64,000 bases of DNA from Apodospora peruviana (lineage: Eukaryota > Ascomycota > Sordariomycetes > Sordariales > Lasiosphaeriaceae): assembly GCA_033439685.1 (NCBI GenBank), contig JAUEDM010000009.1, positions 1,612,001-1,676,000 on the forward strand, given 5' to 3'. Both the position numbers and the translations under genes were made by a program. Positions 57,796-64,000 of the stretch are shown in pieces (within the stretch, counting starts at the first letter, position 1; each line of letters begins with the position of its first letter). The notes below the pieces were generated by a model. The model did no database searches, had not been told where the DNA came from, and saw nothing but the letters and a program-made list of their open reading frames with translations.

Positions 57796-57852
57796 CGTCA
57801 TACTACAAGTGACCCGTCATACTACAAGTGACCCGTCATACTACAAGTGACC
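57796..57852. repeat. 19-bp tandem repeat, three perfect copies
   Basis: CGTCATACTACAAGTGACC three times in a row, between the broken DUF6603-type gene and the NB-ARC gene. Confidence 0.97.
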
Positions 57853-57935
57853 AAGTGTGGATCCCACAAAATCCTTATGTCTTCTCCGATCCCCATCTAC
57901 AGCATCGTCTTCGCTTATGTCCGGAAGGTGCACCA

Positions 57936-59201
57936 TTAATGTCGGCGGAAGTCAGGCTGCTCCTTTCCTCCTGTTATTTGACTACACGCCGCCAGAATAA
58001 ACGTCAGATACCACCACCGCCACGGTCGATCTGGCTCGTTCTGCATTGCTCGCCGCTGCAGTAGACTTTGCATCGTTATCCCAAGCCACTGTCCCTCCAC
58101 TCGCTGTAGTATGTTGTAGCGCACCAGTACATCGCGACTCTGCCGATACCGGAAACTATCCCATTCACCTTTGCCAAGTGGCAGAAATTGCCGGAGACCA
58201 GCCGGTATAACTTGGTCAGCTTCACCGTCTAGCTCAGCGTCGACCATTGTCATGCCAAGACACGCTAGACGGAACAATTCATCCTGCATAATGCTGCCTG
58301 TGAACTGCGCGAGAAAGGTTAGCAGTAAGTTGGGCTGCAAATTCGAATACTCTCTCCTGATCCTTTCGAGGGTGGTATCCCACACTGTCCACACCGTCTT
58401 ATGTGTTGGAGAAGTGCCAGTCATTCCACCGCTGACATGACGCCAACGTGCAGAGGCTCGCAGACCCCTGGGACGAGCCTCACACTTCTGTCGTTCTTGA
58501 CTGGTCACGATGACTCCTCCTCGGTTCCCCTCTGGCATGATCTTCTGGATCCCCCAGCTGACATCGTCTGCATTGTCGACAATCACCAGCCATTCGTCGT
58601 CCGCCTCTGTTCTGTCGTGAAGCCATCGGCGCACTGCTTCCACGACCCTGTCAGTAAGAACGGACTCTTGCCTCTCAGCGGGCTCCTCCGGAATCCCCAG
58701 CTCGGCAGCACATCGTTTGAAGTTAGACCGCACTGCCTCCTCGCCTGTCGCGTCGATCCAGAGGATGGGGCTGTATTGATCTTTGTGCTTCTCGGCGTAG
58801 GTTAGTGCCAGCTGGGATTTGCCGGCCCCACCTAATCCGTGAAGGGTAACGGCATAGGGGACCTTTCTTTTCTCGTGTCTTATCTTCATTTTCTGCTCGA
58901 TTTCTGCCGACAGCTTGGCCCTCTCGGTGTACGTATGTACCGTCTCGAGCGGCACAGCATAGCGGTGTTTTGGTTGCGAAGCTACTCTGTTAGAAAAGCC
59001 GGATATGTCCTCGCCTATTTCTACCTATCTCTCATGGAAAACTCACGTCGCTGTTTTTTCTTGTCAAGAAGTGCTTTTTTGACTTCGAGTTCCTGAATAT
59101 ATTCCGACAGCTGACTGTAAAAATCTCTGTTTCCAGGCTCGTGTCTGGTGAGCGAAACCTGCACATCGCCATGTGATTCGGGTTGTGGATGAAAAACTTG
59201 C
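57936..59201 (-). pseudogene. Truncated/compressed NB-ARC ATPase gene
   Basis: Minus strand. An upstream exon (open from about 59201 to 59047, ending EVKKALLDKKKQR) joins across a 62-nt intron (59046-58985, GTGAGT...AACAGAG) to the main exon 58984-57936. The main exon shows the NB-ARC start, Walker A (LHGLGGAGKSQLALTYA), Walker B (DEWLVIVDNADDVSW) and RGGVIVTSQERQK. After that the usual nucleotide-binding middle part seems missing: a non-family stretch (CEARPRGLRASARW...) leads straight to winged-helix-like sequence (LLTFLAQFTGSIMQDELFRL). The frame ends without the TPR array typical of fungal NB-ARC receptors. No start codon is visible for the upstream exon. An NLR-type immune/recognition protein, probably damaged; a short functional form is possible. 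Confidence 0.6.
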
Positions 59202-59518
59202 TATCACTCTCCCGCCGATTCAGAGCTGGTTCCAAGACTGGGATGCCATGTCGGAAACAAGTAGAGGAGTTGACGCTGCGGAGGAAGAGAAAACCTTCCA
59301 GAACTTACTTCGTAGTTCCTCTAGGAAAACCAGGCGATATACGGATGAATGGCTTGGAGATAACCTAGGCCAACGAACAGCCAATTGGAAGTGAGACCAG
59401 TTCCAATGAGGTTGAGCTTCCCCGAGGGATTCCGTGACACTCCGATTTCCATCCAATCAAACCATTTTCAGTGAACGGATACATGCGAAGGCGTTCTTCA
59501 GGTCATACTGAGGGCGCC

Positions 59519-59566
59519 CAGGAGTGGCTGTGCTCAGGAGTGGCTGTGTTCAGGAGTGGCTGTGCT
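59519..59566. repeat. 16-bp tandem repeat, three copies
   Basis: CAGGAGTGGCTGTGCT at 59519, 59535 (one mismatch) and 59551, in the shared upstream region of the NB-ARC and NLR genes. Confidence 0.97.
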
Positions 59567-59770
59567 TCTCACTGACTGCAGCACGTCGTGACCCCGCTAC
59601 CCAACAACCAACATAAGCGGATATCTGCCCCTCAACTCTTCATCGCATCCGGTTTCTCCCAGTTGTATCCTCAATCGCGCGATCAACATCCAGTCACGGG
59701 CAACTACAATTGTGCCAGCACATCGATAAATAAGTCTGCGTGTTGAAGATCAAACAAAGAAGCCGCTATT

Positions 59771-62700
59771 ATGGAGCCGGTCGGACTTGCTGTCGGGCTC
59801 GTAGGGTTGGTGGGGCTCTTCAACACCTGCCTGGATGTTATCGACAAAGTGGATTCCTACAAGGACTTCGGAATCGAGTCACGTTCCGTATATGCTCAAT
59901 TCGAAGCCGATAAACAGATCCTCAAACAGTGGGCCCAACATGTCGGCATCGAGAATGGCGGATTAGGAGTCCGCCATCATCGCCATCTTGACGATGCTGA
60001 TACAATGGCGGCCGTACGGACGTTGCTATCAAGTATACATGAGATCTTCGGGAAAACGGAGAGGACAGCCTTGAACCGTCAGCCTGCAATGGAATCTGGC
60101 CGAAACTCTTCTCTTGAGATTCCCCACAGAGGTACCAGGATCATCCAACAGCCCGAACCTGATTTCTCGAGGCGGGACAGAATCGGATGGTCTCTTAAAC
60201 GGAAAGGAAAAATCACCAACCAGGTTCAACAGTTTGGATCCTTGGTCCAAAGGTTGTACACCCTGGTACCTGTGGAAAATCTGAAGGACGCAGGTGTGGA
60301 AGGACCAGGGTCCCGGGACTGTACGTTTCTCCAAAGCTCACGGACAAGAACGTCCAACTAAATTGCAGCAGCTAGGTGGCATTCCGAATACCAACAAAAC
60401 TTGAGGCAAATACGGAAACATATAGAGGGTAAGCAGCTTCTTCCATTTCAAGGGCCGTGCTAATAATTATTCTAGGCGAGATGAGGATGGAACTCCAAAC
60501 CTGGCTAGATGCGTCTTGGACCAACCACCTTTACGACAATTTTGTTGGCAGGAAACTGGATGGAACCTGTGATTGGATTCAAAATCGCCCGGCTTTTATC
60601 GACTGGGCATCGCCCGAATTTCCGGATGGATCAGCAAAGATGTTGTGGATCCACGGCCCCGCCGGGTTTGGGAAGACCATCCTATGTGCAAACGTTGTGA
60701 AACATTTGTTGGCCACTCCCGACTCCCTCGTCGCCTTCTTTTTCTTCTCTTCTGAGACTGGAAGCCGGGGAGACCCCTTTATCGTGATAAGGTCCTGGAT
60801 ATTGCAAGTCATATCTCGCGATCAAAGTGCGTTCGAGCTGGCATGCTCGAAATGCGATTCCAAGACTGGCCAAACGGCAACACGCACAGAGATTCTCGAA
60901 CTCTTCCAGGCTATCGTAACAATTCTACCCAGATGCACATTTGTTGTCGACGGCCTAGACGAATGTGCGAAGTCGACAGAAAGTTGGACATCCCATGAGG
61001 ACAGCTCAACCCTTGGGTTGCTCAAGGCCATCAAGCAGTCTATCGCCCACACTGCTACCAAAGTTCTAATTGTTAGTCGCGCCGATGCAGATATTCGATC
61101 AGGATTTCATTTTATGGCGTACGCCCATCGCAATATCCTGCTATATGAGCAAGCGATCAAGGCAGACGATGTGCAAACGGACGCGACAATATTCTCACGG
61201 AGTGTTGTGGACAAGAAGTTGGGGAAGAAAGATCAACAGCTCCGAATGGATCTCTCACATAGGATGGTTGAACGAAGCGGAGGTATGTTTCTGTGGATCA
61301 AGATGCTTGAAGATCAGTTGCGTGGGGGAAAGAACAAAAAACAACTGGAAGAGATCGTCGACCATGCTCCTACTGGACTTCACCATCTATACGAACGAAA
61401 CTGGAAGAATATTTCCCTCCTTCAGGACAGAGATCAAGCTCGGGCCTTCTCGATTTTGCGATGGACTGTGTGTGCCCTGCGGCCGCTCAGCGTTGCCGAA
61501 CTCGTAGAGGCGCTAGTGATCAATGACGATGATCTTCATGACCTACCAATCGATGAACTTCCTGATGCTATCGATAAGGATTATATCCACGACGAAATCC
61601 TAAGTTTGTGTGGTTCTCTTTTGGAAACCCGAAGTACGGACTCGGAGCATGACCCAGCGACATGGACCGTTGAGCCAATACACTTTTCAGCCAAGCAGTA
61701 CATCTTGTTGCAAATGACGCTTCCCGGAACTCTCAACACGAACGAGCAACTGAATAAGGCATTGCAGAACAACATCATAGCCAGTCTGTGTCTACGATAC
61801 CTTAATTTCAGCACCATCTGGCAGCCTCCTGATACAACAATCAGCTGGTACAAGAAGAGGCCTCTTCGAAATTACGCAGCAGGCTCATGGTATCAACATT
61901 TTAGTTGTCAGGTTGCAAACTCTGCCGAAGTGGATCATCTTGTTCAAAAATTGTTCCAACCGGGAAGTGCGAAATGGATTGAGTGGAGGAAATGGTTCGA
62001 GAATGACAAGCGAAAACCAGCAGCGTCTAAAGTTGATCCAAATAGTAGCCCATTATTTTACGCGGCAACACTTGGATTATGTAAAACCGTTTCCCACCTT
62101 ATACGGGAGAAACGTGTTGAAATCAATCAGAGAGATGGATTCGGAAGAACTGCATTAATCGGAGCATGCTCAGAAAGCAAGCACGATGCGGCCAAGCTAC
62201 TTCTCATGCAGGGCGCCGACCCGACTATTGCAGATAACTACGGACGTACGCCATTACAATTATCTTCGGCAAATGGAAGCCTTGACATAGTCAAGCTGCT
62301 TCTCGAGAAGGGGGCCGGTATAGCGACTGCAAGCAGTGAAGGATGGACACCACTGAATTCAGCATCCGACAACGGGCACTTGGAAGTCGTCAAGGTGTTT
62401 CTCGAGAAGGGGGCCGATATAGCGACTGTAAACAGTGGAGGATGGACACCACTGAATTCAGCATCCGGCAACGGGCACTTGGAAGTCGTCAAGCTGCTTC
62501 TCGAGAAGGGGGCCGATATAGCGACTGCAAGCAGTGAAGGATGGACACCACTGAATTCAGCATCCAACAACGGGCACTTGGAAGTCGTCAAGTTGCTTCT
62601 CGAGAAGGGGGCCGATATAGCGACTGTAAATAGTGGAGGATGGACACCACTGAATTCAGCATCCGACAACGGGCACTTGGAAGTCGTCAAGCTGCTTCTC

Positions 62701-64000
62701 GAGAAGGGGGCCGATATAGCGACTGCAAGCAGTGAAGGATGGACACCACTGAATTCAGCATCCAACAACGGGCACTTGGAAGTCGTCAAGTTGCTTCTCG
62801 AGAAGGGGGCCGATATAGCGACTGTAAATAGTGGAGGATGGACACCACTGAATTCAGCATCCGACAACGGGCACTTGGAAGTCGTCAAGCTGCTTCTTGA
62901 GAAGGGGGCCGATATAGCGACTGCAAGCAACGAAGGATGGACACCACTAAATTCAGCATCCGACAACGGGCACTTGGAAGTCGTCAAGTTGCTTCTCGAG
63001 AAGGGGGCCGATATAGCGACTGCAAGCAGTGAAGGATGGACACCACTGAATTCAGCATCCGACAACGGGCACTTGGAAGTCGTCAAGCTGCTTCTCGAGA
63101 AGGGGGCCGATATAGCGACTGCAAGCAGTGAAGGATGGACACCACTAAATTCAGCATCCGACAACGGGCACTTGGAAGTCGTCAAGCTGCTTCTCGAGAA
63201 GGGGGCTGATATAGCGACTGCAAGCAACGAAGGACGGACACCACTGAATTCAGCATCCGGCAACGGGCACTTGGGAGTCGTCAAGCTGCTTCTCGAGAAG
63301 GGGGCCGATATAGCGACTGCAAGCAGTGAAGGATGGACACCACTGAATTCAGCATCCGGCAAAGGGCACTTGGAAGTCGTCAAGTTGCTTCTCGAGAAGG
63401 GGGCCGATATAGCGACTGCAAGCAGTGAAGGATGGACACCACTGAATTCAGCATCCGGCAACGGGCACTTGGAAGTCGTCAAGCTGCTTCTCGAGAAGGG
63501 GGCCGATATAGCGACTGTAAATAGTGGAGGATGGACACCACTAAATTCAGCATCCGGCAACGGGCAGTTGGAAGTCGTCAAGCTGCTTCTCGAGAGGGGG
63601 GCCGATATAGCGACTGCAAGCAACGAAGGATGGACACCACTGCACTCGGCATCCATCAGCGGACACCTGGACGTGGTCAAGCTGCTACTTTCCCGGCACG
63701 GAGCTGACCCCAACTTTAAAGATAATGTCAAGCGAACCCCGCTGTCATTGGCTGCTAAGAATGGACATGACGCAATAATCATGGCATTCCTTGCTAAAGA
63801 GGTAGACCTGAACCCAAAAGATCATTACGGTATGACGCCGTTATCAATAGCCGTGCGAAATGGCCGTCTCAATGTGGTTAAGATGCTGCTGGATACTGGA
63901 GCCGTCAACATCAACTCGAAGGACTTTTTTGGAGAGCCTCCGCTATGGTATGTGAGAATGTTTAATAGTTCTGACATCGCGCAACTGTTGAACGATAATA
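59771..64000 (+). CDS. HeLo-NACHT-ankyrin NOD-like receptor, 3' end outside window
   Basis: Exons 59771-60320, 60369-60428 and 60476 to beyond 64000. Introns are 48 nt (GTACGT...TTGCAG) and 47 nt (GTAAGC...TTCTAG); both joins are phase 1. At least 1378 aa. The N-terminus (MEPVGLAVGLVGLVGLFNTC...) is a HeLo-type domain, the pore-forming/death domain known from HET-S. A NACHT domain follows: Walker A GPAGFGKT (residues 264-271), Walker B FVVDGLDE (359-366), LIVSRAD, SGGMFLWIKML. Then come a winged-helix-like region (FSILRWTVCALRPLSVAELV), two or three diverged ankyrins, 13 near-identical ankyrin units (residues 826-1254), and diverged ankyrins to the window edge. It is expected to sense a ligand through the repeats and trigger HeLo-mediated cell death. 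The frame is fully open, so the gene appears active. Confidence 0.92.
62341..63627 (+). repeat. Thirteen near-identical 99-bp ankyrin units inside the NLR
   Basis: Exactly 13 x 99 bp, units beginning GGATGGACACCACTGAATTC. Consensus protein unit: GWTPLNSASDNGHLEVVKLL then LEKGADIATASSE. Differences concentrate at a few codons: residue 10 is D, G or N; the last four residues are ASSE, ASNE or VNSG; single changes occur in unit 1 (VF for LL), unit 10 (R for W, G for E), unit 11 (K for N) and unit 13 (Q for H, R for K). Neighbouring pairs 2-3 and 4-5 share linked variants, i.e. a 198-bp higher-order pattern. This indicates recent unequal exchange. Confidence 0.97.

Noticed and set aside
59173..59394. 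73-codon plus-strand frame upstream of the NLR
   Set aside because: It overlaps the likely 5' exon region of the minus-strand NB-ARC gene and has no recognisable content.
62238..63782. 514-codon minus-strand frame opposite the ankyrin array
   Set aside because: It is the mirror of the 99-bp repeats: a stop-free antisense frame in one unit is automatically repeated. It has no start context, signal or family, while the plus-strand frame is a clear NLR.
1..64000. CRISPR arrays, operons, ribosome binding sites, rRNA genes
   Set aside because: The window is eukaryotic. No direct-repeat/spacer pattern exists, and no 5S, 5.8S, 18S or 28S core sequence was noticed.

Overview
The window is nuclear DNA of a filamentous ascomycete (Pezizomycotina, most likely a Sordariomycete; species not determinable by reading). 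The reasons are short introns of about 48-123 nt with GTAAGT/GTACGT donors and CTAAC/CTGAC-like branch sites, proteins of families confined to or expanded in these fungi (HET, HeLo-NACHT-ankyrin, UstYa-like, fungal rhodopsin-like, Medusa), and one intron-containing tRNA. There are no bacterial features. Intron boundaries are hand-read and checked for phase; no alignment or search was run.

Left part (1-24947), conserved housekeeping and development. It holds the 3' part of a GYF-domain adaptor gene (1-3368), an Emw1/TTC27 TPR protein (4068-7094), a 15.6-kb stretch without a convincing gene (7095-22676), and a MedA/Acr1/Ren1-type developmental regulator (22677-24947). The long empty stretch is probably the promoter and leader of the regulator.

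Middle (24948-45000), accessory genes. In order: a decayed small gene (27655-28322), a 24-bp minisatellite, an intron-containing tRNA-Glu(CUC), a 71-aa secreted peptide gene, a large HET-domain gene, an aldo-keto reductase, an APC-type amine/amino-acid permease on the minus strand, a five-exon rhodopsin-like membrane protein, a 54-aa secreted peptide gene (minus), a four-exon UstYa-like oxidase gene, an alpha/beta hydrolase of the proline-iminopeptidase type, and a broken F-box/leucine-rich gene (minus).

Right part (45000-64000), recognition and gene decay. A second HET-domain gene has a probable frameshift near its 3' end. It is followed by a short hairpin-forming inverted repeat, a GH29 alpha-L-fucosidase with a discoidin-like domain, and a 6.8-kb heavily broken DUF6603-type gene (minus). 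Then come a compressed NB-ARC gene (minus) and, divergent from it, a HeLo-NACHT-ankyrin NOD-like receptor that runs off the window. That receptor carries 13 nearly identical 99-bp ankyrin units. Two HET genes, an NB-ARC gene and a HeLo-NACHT-ANK gene within 33 kb make this look like an allorecognition/innate-immunity neighbourhood under rapid turnover, with pseudogenes and short tandem repeats around it. The two small secreted peptide genes and the UstYa-like gene are the least expected content and are treated under findings.
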